Below are positions 14,865 through 21,596 of a DNA stretch of 25,373 nt, piece after piece. The stretch spans positions 1 to 25,373 of IMG/VR virus record IMGVR_UViG_3300042475_000565. One strand, 5' to 3'. The DNA comes from a virus. Under the pieces are notes generated by a model. The model was given only the letters and a program-made list of their open reading frames with translations. It searched no databases and was not told where the DNA came from. The translations under genes were made by a program, and so were the position numbers. The stretch's first letter is position 1. Each line of letters starts with the position of its first letter.

Positions 14865-15671
14865 ATGCGTGCTAGCCGTGCATGGATTAGACCTGGCCAG
14901 ATTGGCGGCAACCGCCGGTCACGGTCTGCCGCCACTGATCTGAAGTTGGCGTTGAACTTCAAGATCAAAAGCGGGTTTTTCGACCGCGCCCATGTTCGCC
15001 GGATGCTGGATGCCACTAACCAGACGTGTCTGATAAAGGCCGGGCTGAATATCAAAGAGGCTGCAAAGAAGGGCATTGGCCAAAAGCCACCAGCGAAAAC
15101 AAAGGCTGGCAAGCGCGCGGTCAATTCCGGGGCCATCGTTGAGTTTGTCGGTGGCCTATACAAAGATTTGACGATGGTGAACAGCGGGAAGCCGCGGTCT
15201 GCCGGCAGTCCAATCAAATCGTGGGGGCCGAAGCGGTTCACCTACGCAGACATAAAGGACTATTTCGACACCAGCCGCAAGACGGCAGTGATCGGGGCCG
15301 CCAAGGCGCCGTGGCTCAACAAGCTGCATGAGTTTGGCGGAACGCTGCGGCTGCGTGCGTGGCGCACTGGCGTTGGCGCCGCACGAAATGCTTATCTGCG
15401 AAGGTCTGCCGGTCGAAGCGGGGCCGGGCGCGATGCGTCAGGAAGATTCACGAAAGGCACAAGCCTCGGCCCGCAACGGAATCAGTTTGACTACGGGCTG
15501 CTTGTCTGGACCAACAAAAAGCCACGGCATTCCCGCAACTGGGAAGCCACCACGATTGTGAAGACGGCCCGCTATCCGGCCCGCCCGTTCATGCAGGGCG
15601 CTCGGCTTGTGCAAAAGGCCGTTGCCAAAGCGAACGAAAAGTGGCGGAACGCTCTGCGGAAAACAGGCTAG
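14865..15671 (+). CDS. HK97 gp10 / virion morphogenesis-like tail protein
   Basis: A basic 268-residue protein. The second half has the typical gp10/gpG-like signature: LNKLHEFGG (after residue 145) and, near the end, YPARPFMQGARLVQKAVAKA. Such proteins act in tail completion at the neck. It is longer than most family members because of a Lys/Arg-rich insert (about 165-205) and an extended N-terminus rich in Arg. GGAG at 14852-14855 sits nine bases before the ATG. The gene is followed by a 73-base gap with the 14-nt repeat at its stop codon, which marks the border to the tail-tube genes. Confidence 0.55.
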   Translation: MRASRAWIRPGQIGGNRRSRSAATDLKLALNFKIKSGFFDRAHVRRMLDATNQTCLIKAGLNIKEAAKKGIGQKPPAKTKAGKRAVNSGAIVEFVGGLYKDLTMVNSGKPRSAGSPIKSWGPKRFTYADIKDYFDTSRKTAVIGAAKAPWLNKLHEFGGTLRLRAWRTGVGAARNAYLRRSAGRSGAGRDASGRFTKGTSLGPQRNQFDYGLLVWTNKKPRHSRNWEATTIVKTARYPARPFMQGARLVQKAVAKANEKWRNALRKTG

Positions 15672-15682
15672 CCACACCCCCT
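15669..15682 (+). repeat. 14-nt repeat at stop codon, copy 2
   Basis: Identical to the copy at 2280-2293 (TAGCCACACCCCCT) and likewise starting with a stop codon. The rest of the gap (15683-15744) contains no clear promoter or hairpin. Confidence 0.5.
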
Positions 15683-15744
15683 ACGCCGCTTTGCTGTGCT
15701 GGCCCTAATCTGCAAGCACACCCGACCAAGGAGCACACAAGCCA

Positions 15745-16062
15745 ATGGCCATTACTCTCGGCAAGGACGTGACAATCGCTGGCGTCTCAAACGCTCGGTC
15801 TTGCACCGTCACGTCCAGCGCATCGGAAGTGGACGTTACCAAGCTTGGCGATTCGTCGCGCAAGTACCGCAAGGCGCTGATCGAGCAGACGATTGAGGTT
15901 GAATGCGTTGACGATCCCGGCGTCGAGGCTGGCGACGTGTTCACGATCACTGGCACCGAGACGGGAAACGCAGACTACATCTGCACAAGCGTTGCCCAGT
16001 CAGAGCCGCTTGACGGCATTGTGACGTACACGGTTTCCGGCTCTCGCACCGTTGCCGACTGA
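15745..16062 (+). CDS. Tail-tube-like protein, paralogue 1
   Basis: A 105-residue beta-rich protein beginning MAITLGKDVTIAGVSNARSC. It is the first of three adjacent genes that share the N-terminus MAITLGKD and similar length and strand pattern. The core includes ASEVDVTKLGDSSRKY, a pattern seen in major tail proteins where the strand before a DxTxxGD loop packs the tube, and it ends ITYTVSG-like (GIVTYTVSGSRTVAD). AAGGAG at 15728-15733 serves the ATG. The position before the tail chaperone is where the major tail protein belongs. I cannot tell which of the three is the main tube subunit. Confidence 0.6.
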   Translation: MAITLGKDVTIAGVSNARSCTVTSSASEVDVTKLGDSSRKYRKALIEQTIEVECVDDPGVEAGDVFTITGTETGNADYICTSVAQSEPLDGIVTYTVSGSRTVAD

Positions 16063-16066
16063 CAAG

Positions 16067-16089
16067 CACACACACACGCACCCACACAC
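16067..16089 (+). repeat. CA-rich simple repeat between tail-tube paralogues
   Basis: A run of CACACACACACGCACCCACACAC lies between paralogues 1 and 2, just before the AAGGAC ribosome binding site (16091-16096). A similar CA-rich string precedes paralogue 1 (15714-15740), so the leader seems to have been duplicated with the gene. Length changes would alter spacing upstream of the ribosome site, not the coding frame. Confidence 0.6.
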
Positions 16090-16101
16090 TAAGGACAGCA
16101 C

Positions 16102-16419
16102 ATGGCCATCACTCTCGGCAAGGACCAGACAGCGCCTCCGGTTGGCACGAACATCATTTCTGCCACCTACACCGAGGAATGCGAAACGATCGACATCAGC
16201 AACCGAGACAACATCGGCGGCAGCGCCGGGGACCCGGGCTACAAGATGTCCACGGCAGGGTTCACCACGAAGACGTGGGAGATTGAGTGCCACGACGCGA
16301 CCAGTTTGATTGCTGACCTTCAGGCAAACGCCAGTAGCGGTTGGAAGGTCATGAGCGTCACGGAGAACATCGGAGTTGACGGCGCCGTGACGTTTTCGGT
16401 GACTGCCAAGGAGTTCTGA
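16102..16419 (+). CDS. Tail-tube-like protein, paralogue 2
   Basis: A 105-residue protein with the same MAITLGKD start as its neighbours. The middle has TYTEECETIDISNRDNIGG, again a strand followed by a DISxxxN-type loop, then TKTWEIECHDATSLIADLQ and a final VTENIGVDGAVTFSVTAKEF. The pairing of a strand-helix-strand core with a terminal VTFSV strand suggests the same beta-barrel fold as paralogues 1 and 3. The ATG follows AAGGA by six bases. It may be a tube subunit or a specialised ring protein. Confidence 0.58.
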   Translation: MAITLGKDQTAPPVGTNIISATYTEECETIDISNRDNIGGSAGDPGYKMSTAGFTTKTWEIECHDATSLIADLQANASSGWKVMSVTENIGVDGAVTFSVTAKEF

Positions 16420-16422
16420 TCC

Positions 16423-16779
16423 TTGGCCATCACGCTCGGCAAAGACTGCACCGTTTCAGTTGGCAGCAACATTGTCAGCGCTCGCAGTGTGACGTTTACG
16501 GAGTCAGCGCGGACCATTGAAATAAACGAGTTTGGGTCGCGGTACTCGTCCGTCTATTCGACGGGCTTTGACGCATCTGTGTCCGTGGAACTAAACGACT
16601 CTGCGGATGCAACCGACTTGTTTGCGACGTTGGAAGACGGCGACGAAATCACGGTTTCCGGCGGCGCTGGCGGCTGGTCGTTTCCTGCTGTCGTCACGGG
16701 CATTTCAGAGACTTGCCCGGTAGACGGCGTGGCGACGTTCACGATTGAAGCGCGAATGACAAAAAGCGGGCTGCGATAA
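16423..16779 (+). CDS. Tail-tube-like protein, paralogue 3 (TTG start)
   Basis: The start is TTG at 16423, with AAGGAG (16408-16413) nine bases upstream. The rare start is supported because it yields MAITLGKD, as in the other two copies. The 118 residues include VTFTESARTIEINEFGSRYSS, strands FDASVSVELND, LFATLEDGDEITVSGG, and the end VDGVATFTIEARMTKSGLR. It is slightly longer than its paralogues at the C-terminus. Only three bases separate it from paralogue 2, so its ribosome site lies inside that gene. The weak start codon could keep this subunit at a lower dose, for example as a tube-end protein. Confidence 0.58.
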   Translation: MAITLGKDCTVSVGSNIVSARSVTFTESARTIEINEFGSRYSSVYSTGFDASVSVELNDSADATDLFATLEDGDEITVSGGAGGWSFPAVVTGISETCPVDGVATFTIEARMTKSGLR

Positions 16780-16797
16780 CTAGCTAGTGGAGGCTTT

Positions 16798-17358
16798 GTG
16801 CGCGAGTTCAAGGACGATGAAGGCCGGCCGTGGCGGTTGGCGTTGACGGTCGCTTCGGCGCTGCGTGTTCGTGACATGGTCACGGTTGACGTGGCCGACG
16901 ATGACACAGGCGAACGGAAGCAAGTGCCGTTTGATCTGGTGGACGCCGGGTCAATTGCGCAGACGTTCCAAGTGCTTCGCAGCCAGTTCGCCAAACTGGG
17001 CGAAATCCTTTACGCCATGCTGGTGAAGCAGGTAGAGGAACGGAAACTCTCCAAGGAAGAATTCTTGGACGGGCTGCGTGGCGATTCTCTTGAGTCGGCT
17101 TCGCGTGCCTTGGAGGCCGAGCTTGTCGATTTTTTCCCGCAGCGCCTCCGCAAGATGGTCGGGCTTCTCGGCAGCAAGATGGACGAAGTGCAAACCGAAA
17201 TGCTCGGTCGGGCGGAGGCGCAGATGGCGGGCGTGACAGTGGAGACGCTGACGAACGCAGCATCTGGGATGCCGTCTGGGAAGCCGCTGGAATCATCGGA
17301 GTCCATCCAGGCAGGTGGACCCTCCGACAACTCATCGCAGCTAGAAACGGCCGCCTAG
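16798..17358 (+). CDS. Tail assembly chaperone, G-type product
   Basis: The GTG at 16798 follows GGAGG (16789-16793). This 186-residue protein reads MREFKDDEGRPWRLALTVASALRVRDM..., a beta start followed by helical parts (LRSQFAKLGEILYAMLVKQVEERKL and ELVDFFPQRLRKMVGLL, each read in parts), and ends in a low-complexity Ser/Gly/Ala tail. It lies between tail-tube genes and the tape measure, exactly where phages encode the tail chaperone G. In lambda a -1 frameshift adds the T domain, and both products wrap the tape measure during tail assembly. The same arrangement is visible here: the -1 frame contains a conserved domain but no usable start. Confidence 0.72.
   Translation: MREFKDDEGRPWRLALTVASALRVRDMVTVDVADDDTGERKQVPFDLVDAGSIAQTFQVLRSQFAKLGEILYAMLVKQVEERKLSKEEFLDGLRGDSLESASRALEAELVDFFPQRLRKMVGLLGSKMDEVQTEMLGRAEAQMAGVTVETLTNAASGMPSGKPLESSESIQAGGPSDNSSQLETAA
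17112..17136 (+). other. Programmed -1 frameshift site
   Basis: The heptamer T TTT TTC at 17130-17136 lies in the correct zero-frame phase (codons TTT and TTC) and matches the X XXY YYZ slippery rule. GGAGG at 17112-17116 ends 13 bases upstream, within the range in which Shine-Dalgarno-like sequences stimulate -1 slippage in dnaX-type sites. The -1 frame is open from 17094 to the stop at 17538-17540 and contains no ATG, GTG or TTG before the conserved T domain. It is the only canonical -1 heptamer I found in the overlap. No obvious downstream stem was found by eye. Confidence 0.65.
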
Positions 17359-17540
17359 AGAACGATTGGTGGCACACCGCCAACCTGCTGGCCCAGCAAG
17401 TCAACCTGCACAAAGACAAGCACGCACCGAAAGCCGATCCCCGAAAGTTCAACCCGTTCGCAAAGAAGCCAAAGGCGCGCGAGGCATCGCCCGAAGAACT
17501 GAAACGGCTGTTCGGTAAAGACTGGCAGAAATACGTATGA
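17136..17540 (+). CDS. Tail assembly chaperone, T-type extension (-1 frame)
   Basis: This is the downstream part of a GT fusion, not an independent gene. With slippage at 17136 the product would be 113 residues of G followed by 134 residues of extension, 247 in all. The first 42 residues of the extension are Gly/Arg/Asp-rich, probably a linker. From about 17265 a conserved domain appears: WDAVWEAAGIIGVHPGRWTL, RQLIAARN, WWHTANLLAQQVNLH, then a basic KFNPFAKKPK segment. Phage T domains typically show GxxP..[LW]TL.EL and W..TA.LLA, as here. The stop overlaps the tape-measure ATG (ATGA), a further hallmark. If slippage happened further downstream the linker would be shorter. Confidence 0.7.
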   Translation, partial: PAAPPQDGRASRQQDGRSANRNARSGGGADGGRDSGDADERSIWDAVWEAAGIIGVHPGRWTLRQLIAARNGRLENDWWHTANLLAQQVNLHKDKHAPKADPRKFNPFAKKPKAREASPEELKRLFGKDWQKYV

Positions 17541-20167
17541 GTTCTTCCAAGGTACGTGCTGGCCAGGTTTACGTTGAGATCGGGGCAGATCCCAGAAAGT
17601 TCTTTGCCGCGCTCGGCAAATTGAATAAGGCTGTCGGCACAATGGGCCGCAGCCTGTCGATGTCGGGCGCTGCACTCACTGGCATCGGCGCCGGCATGGC
17701 GGCGCCAATCGTTGCGGCAGTTGCCGCCGGTGCTCGGTTTGAAGATCGCCTGCTTGCCATCAAGGCGTCCACCGGTGCAACGCAAGGCGAACTGGATCGG
17801 GTCAAGTCGGCAGCAATGGGGATGTCGGAGGCGCTAGGCGTCGGGCCGACTGAGGCCGCAGCCGGAATGCTCGAACTGCTCAAGGCAGGCATGAGCCTTG
17901 ACGCCGTGCTAGGTGGTGCTGGCAAGGCCGCACTAGAGTTCGCCAAGGTTGGCGAAATGGACGTTGGTCAGGCGGCCGTTGTGATGTCGGACGCCATGAA
18001 CGTCTTTGGCATCAGTGGCGAAAAGGCCGCTAATACGCTTTCGTCTGCGGCTGACGCATCCAGCACGTCTATCGCGCAGATGTCTGAAGCGTTCTCAATG
18101 TCGTCTGCCGTGGCGGCGCTGGCGAACCAGTCGATCGACGATCTGTCGGCGGCTCTTGCCATCCTTGCCAACAACGGCGTTAAGGGCAGCGACGCCGGCA
18201 CTAGCGTCAAGACGATGCTGATGCGATTGATGGCGCCAGCAGACGAAGCAATCGGCGCGTTTGCGCAACTCGGCCTGTCTGTCGATGCGTTCCGTGGCGC
18301 TGACGGCAAGATGAAGCCAATGGTCGAGATTATCCGCACGCTCAACGGGGCGCTGGCGGGAATGGACCAGGCGGCGAAGGATGACATTTTCCGCCGCATC
18401 TTCGGCGCTGACGCCATTCGTGCGGCTTCGATCTTGACGAGCGCCGGCGCGGAAGGCTTCGCCAACATGCAGGCAAGCATGGCGTCTGCGCTGCCGGTTG
18501 GCGAGAAATACAAGGCGATGATGTCGGGTCTGTCCGGCGCCATGGGCAACATCATGGCCTCGCTGGAACGGATGTCGATTGCCATATCTGACGCTGTCGC
18601 ACCTGCCTTGGCTTCCGTCATTCCGTTTGTGGAAGGGCTGGCCCGCAGCCTTGTGGATTTCGTCACGAACAACAAAGAAGCGGTGGCCCAGTTTGCCAAG
18701 CTGGCGGTGGCGACGATTGCCGTTGGCGGCGTGCTGACAGGTCTAGGCTTGTCACTTCAAGTGGCCAGTTTTGCATTCGGCGGCATTCTCAAAGCGTGCA
18801 GCATTGTGGCGGCTCCGCTAAACGCTGTTGCCAGCCTTGCCATGTTTATCGGCACGTCTTTTTACAACGCGATTGCTGGCGTCGTTGCCTTTTCAGCGCA
18901 GTCCGTAGCGTCTGCCGTTGCCACTGGCGCTGCGTGGGCAGTAGCCAATGCGCCGCTGCTTGCCATGATTGGCCTACTGGGAGCCGTTGCGGCAGTAGCC
19001 ATCACGGCAGCGGGCGGATTCTCTGGGATCGCATCGGCCATCGGCAGCGGGTTCAGCGCCGCAGTATCTGATGGAGCTGTCGTTCTGTCCGACTTGGCGT
19101 CAACCGCCACCACGACGTTTAACGGCATCTACGAAGCGATTGCAGATGGCGACCTAGCTGGCGCCATGGACATCCTCTGGGCAGGGCTTGTTGCCGGTTG
19201 GCTGCGTGGCGTGGAAGCAATCATGTCCTACGTTGACCCGTGGACAACGGCGTTTCAAGACGTGTTCGGACGCATCGGGTCTGAAATCTACATCATCTGG
19301 GACAAACTCTACACCGATTCCGCTGCGATTCTCAACACGATGGGGGCATGGATAACTGGGTTCTTCGACAACATCGCCAACGGAATTATGGCGACGTTCG
19401 ACAATCTAGTTGCCGCCATTCAGATTGCATGGACACGGGTTCAAGGATTCATCACGGGAGCCAAGGACACGGAAGAGCGAGTGCAGGCGATCAAGGATGA
19501 AAACGCCGCAAGGGCTGAACAGCGGATGCAAGAGCGGCCCGGCATTGAGGGGCGCACGGCAGAGGCGGCTAGACAAAATGCTGACGCAGAAAATCAGCGA
19601 AAGGACCGAGAACGTGCCGTTGTTGAAGGCGCGGCGGCTGATCGGGAGGCGCGGCAGGCAGAAAACAGACGGCGTTCCGATCAGCGCAGGGCAGACACGC
19701 AGGCGGCTGAATCAACGGTAGCCGGCAAAGGAAAAGGCAAGCGTGAGGCACGCGCACGAAACGATCAGTTTGCGCGCCTGCTGTCGGACATCGAGGGCGC
19801 TTCATCCATTGATCAGCTGCGCGACCTCTATGGTGAGTTTGACGCACTATCCGCCAATGGTCGGTTGTCTTCCGTACAGTCCAGCACAATTGAAGCGGCA
19901 CTTGATGATGCCCAAGAGCGGATCACGAAAAACCTTGTCAATGCTCAATCGGCTTCGGCGCAGTCTTCGGCGCAGGCCGGTGCTGATGCAGCTGGCCAAG
20001 ATGCCGCCAGAAGCAAATCGGAAGTGGCCGGCACGTTCTCGTCCATGGCCCTTGGCGGCATGGGCTTTGGTAGCAGCCTTGCGGAGCGGACGCTCAAGGC
20101 TGCGGAACGCACGGCGGCAGCTACGGAACAAATCGCAGCGGAGGGCGGCCCGCGGGCCGCTGAGTAA
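17537..20167 (+). CDS. Tail tape-measure protein (TP901 type)
   Basis: An 876-residue protein that sets tail length and is ejected with the DNA. Residues about 68-330 are the TP901-type tape-measure core: FEDRLLAIKASTGATQGELD, EAAAGMLELLKAGMSLDAVLGG, AMNVFGISGEKAANTLSSAAD, LAILANNGVKGSDAGTSVKTM and IFGADAIRAASILTSAG (each as seen in sequence). Residues 388-500 are hydrophobic and Ala/Gly-rich with several potential membrane-spanning helices. Residues about 640-745 are a charged, coiled-coil-like region rich in Arg, Glu and Ala. At roughly 0.15 nm per residue the tail would be near 130 nm. The ATG overlaps the T-extension stop, so translation may depend on frameshifted ribosomes. Confidence 0.92.
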   Translation: MSSSKVRAGQVYVEIGADPRKFFAALGKLNKAVGTMGRSLSMSGAALTGIGAGMAAPIVAAVAAGARFEDRLLAIKASTGATQGELDRVKSAAMGMSEALGVGPTEAAAGMLELLKAGMSLDAVLGGAGKAALEFAKVGEMDVGQAAVVMSDAMNVFGISGEKAANTLSSAADASSTSIAQMSEAFSMSSAVAALANQSIDDLSAALAILANNGVKGSDAGTSVKTMLMRLMAPADEAIGAFAQLGLSVDAFRGADGKMKPMVEIIRTLNGALAGMDQAAKDDIFRRIFGADAIRAASILTSAGAEGFANMQASMASALPVGEKYKAMMSGLSGAMGNIMASLERMSIAISDAVAPALASVIPFVEGLARSLVDFVTNNKEAVAQFAKLAVATIAVGGVLTGLGLSLQVASFAFGGILKACSIVAAPLNAVASLAMFIGTSFYNAIAGVVAFSAQSVASAVATGAAWAVANAPLLAMIGLLGAVAAVAITAAGGFSGIASAIGSGFSAAVSDGAVVLSDLASTATTTFNGIYEAIADGDLAGAMDILWAGLVAGWLRGVEAIMSYVDPWTTAFQDVFGRIGSEIYIIWDKLYTDSAAILNTMGAWITGFFDNIANGIMATFDNLVAAIQIAWTRVQGFITGAKDTEERVQAIKDENAARAEQRMQERPGIEGRTAEAARQNADAENQRKDRERAVVEGAAADREARQAENRRRSDQRRADTQAAESTVAGKGKGKREARARNDQFARLLSDIEGASSIDQLRDLYGEFDALSANGRLSSVQSSTIEAALDDAQERITKNLVNAQSASAQSSAQAGADAAGQDAARSKSEVAGTFSSMALGGMGFGSSLAERTLKAAERTAAATEQIAAEGGPRAAE
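20145..20160. repeat. 16-bp perfect palindrome at the tape-measure end
   Basis: GCGGCCCGCGGGCCGC is its own reverse complement. It lies six bases before the start of the next gene. As RNA it could form a short six-pair stem with a four-base loop that affects initiation of the downstream gene; as DNA it could bind a dimeric protein. It could also simply be a by-product of GC-rich Gly/Pro/Arg codons. Confidence 0.4.
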
Positions 20168-21066
20168 TGTCACTGACGTGGGTTGAAGACGGCGACAGCC
20201 GATCCGCAACCATTTATCGCCTTGGCAAGAAGTCCACGGCGACGATGCAGCGTAGCTACAAAGTCTTCGGCACCACCGATGACGTTGTGTTGCACGCCGA
20301 CTGCAACCAGCGGATTTCAACGCTGCTGCCGTACTGGCAATATCCAGGCACCAGCGTCAACCTGCGAGCCGAAAGCTATTCCGTTTCGTACCTAGGCGAC
20401 GAGGCGTGGCAGGTAACGATTCAGTACGAAAAGATGGGGGCGGACGATGACACCCAGAAAGATCCTCTCAAGCGGTCGAGATCGTTTGACACTTCCGGCG
20501 GAACGCAGCACATCACGCAGTGCCAAGCGATCGGTGCCGGTGCGACTCTAGACTTTGAAAAGCGTTTTCCGTCTGGCGCAACCAACATGTCTGGCGCCAT
20601 CGGCGTTGACGATTCCAGCGTTGCCGGCGTGGATATTGTCGTTCCGCAGTTGACGTGGACGGAAAACTATGACGTTCCACATGCGTACGTCACGTCTGCA
20701 TACATCAAGACTGTTGCCGGCCTCACCGGCACCGTGAACAACGCTGCGTTCCGCACATTCGCAATAGGCGAAGTACTGTTTATGGGCTGCAGCGGCTCGC
20801 ATGAATGGGATGAGGAAAAGGGGCATGGCCCGTGGTCGTTATCGTTCAAATTCGTGGCTTCACCAAACGCTGGCGCAGGGCAGACGATGCCAGCCATAAC
20901 GATTGGAAACATCAGCGGCATAACAAAGAACGGCCACGAATACTTGTGGGTTCGCTATGAATCTAAGGTAGATAGCAATGCGTTGCTGCAGCATCCAAAG
21001 GCCGTCTACGTCAACAAAATCTATCGGGAAGCCAATTTCTCCGACCTAGGCATTGGCACGACCTAA
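20167..21066 (+). CDS. Conserved tail protein after the tape measure
   Basis: A 299-residue protein with no family I can name with confidence. The N-terminal third has tail-protein-like strands (MSLTWVEDGDSRSATIYRLG, SVSYLGDEAWQVTIQYEKMG). The C-terminal part holds GCSGSHEWDEEKGHGPWSLSF-like strands and a GHEYLWVRYESKVDSN...AVYVNKIYREANFSDLGIG ending (read in two parts). There is no signal peptide or membrane segment. It is placed directly after the tape measure, where distal-tail or hub proteins are encoded, and overlaps both neighbours by one base (TAATG). A distal-tail or hub role is inferred from position only. Confidence 0.45.
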   Translation: MSLTWVEDGDSRSATIYRLGKKSTATMQRSYKVFGTTDDVVLHADCNQRISTLLPYWQYPGTSVNLRAESYSVSYLGDEAWQVTIQYEKMGADDDTQKDPLKRSRSFDTSGGTQHITQCQAIGAGATLDFEKRFPSGATNMSGAIGVDDSSVAGVDIVVPQLTWTENYDVPHAYVTSAYIKTVAGLTGTVNNAAFRTFAIGEVLFMGCSGSHEWDEEKGHGPWSLSFKFVASPNAGAGQTMPAITIGNISGITKNGHEYLWVRYESKVDSNALLQHPKAVYVNKIYREANFSDLGIGTT

Positions 21067-21596
21067 TGGCAGGCGACAACTACCGAATCGAAAAGGGCCA
21101 GCGTCTGTCCTCGGCCGTGTCTGCACGGGCGTGGAACCGGGCGCAGGATGCCGCCGACGTTGTGCTTGGGTCTGTCACTGGCTTTGATGCGGGGGACAGC
21201 ACGCCTGGTGCTCGAGCGGCGAACATCATCCTCCTACGGAACGACGCTGGCATTGTCGTGCCGCAATTTGGCGTCCTGCGTATTGGATCGCCAATCGTTC
21301 TGGGTGATCCAGAGAAGCCGTCGCAGTTCGGGCAGAACATGGTGCTAACCGGATTGATGCCTGACGGACTGTCGCCGTTCGCGGTTGCCATGGAGCCGAT
21401 TGAAGTTGGCAAGATCGGGCAATGTGCGATCGGCGGAAGATTTGCCTGCAAAGTTAAGGTTGTCACTGCTGGCCACAAATACGCACGCTCAAGGAACAAC
21501 GACGTAACGCAGCTGATCAGCACGGCGTGCGGCCCATTGCGGCTTGTGTGGTCGCAGGGTGTGGGTGACGACAAGTTCGCCGCTGGTGTTATGTGA
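21066..21596 (+). CDS. Conserved hypothetical tail-tip protein
   Basis: A 176-residue protein beginning MAGDNYRIEKGQRLSSAVSA, with AWNRAQDAADVVLG near the start, a VPQFGVLRIGSPIVLGDP strand set, and a C-terminal CGPLRLVWSQGVGDDKFAAGVM. I recall similar proteins among tail genes of GC-rich environmental and planctomycete phages, always without a known function. No enzymatic motif, signal or membrane segment is seen. The beta-rich, small character fits a structural tail-tip subunit. Its last bases overlap the GTG of the large tail-tip gene by four bases. Confidence 0.5.
   Translation: MAGDNYRIEKGQRLSSAVSARAWNRAQDAADVVLGSVTGFDAGDSTPGARAANIILLRNDAGIVVPQFGVLRIGSPIVLGDPEKPSQFGQNMVLTGLMPDGLSPFAVAMEPIEVGKIGQCAIGGRFACKVKVVTAGHKYARSRNNDVTQLISTACGPLRLVWSQGVGDDKFAAGVM

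Noticed and set aside
17094-17265. Independent start for the T-like domain
   Set aside because: The -1 frame contains no ATG, GTG or TTG between its opening stop (17091) and the conserved domain, so frameshifting explains it better.
16880-17785. 301-residue - strand frame across the chaperone/tape-measure junction
   Set aside because: Low-complexity composition, no motif, and it opposes three well-supported + strand coding segments.
17968-18699. 243-residue - strand frame inside the tape measure
   Set aside because: Its Ser/Ala-rich sequence is the complement of the Ala/Gly-rich tape-measure coding; no independent signal.
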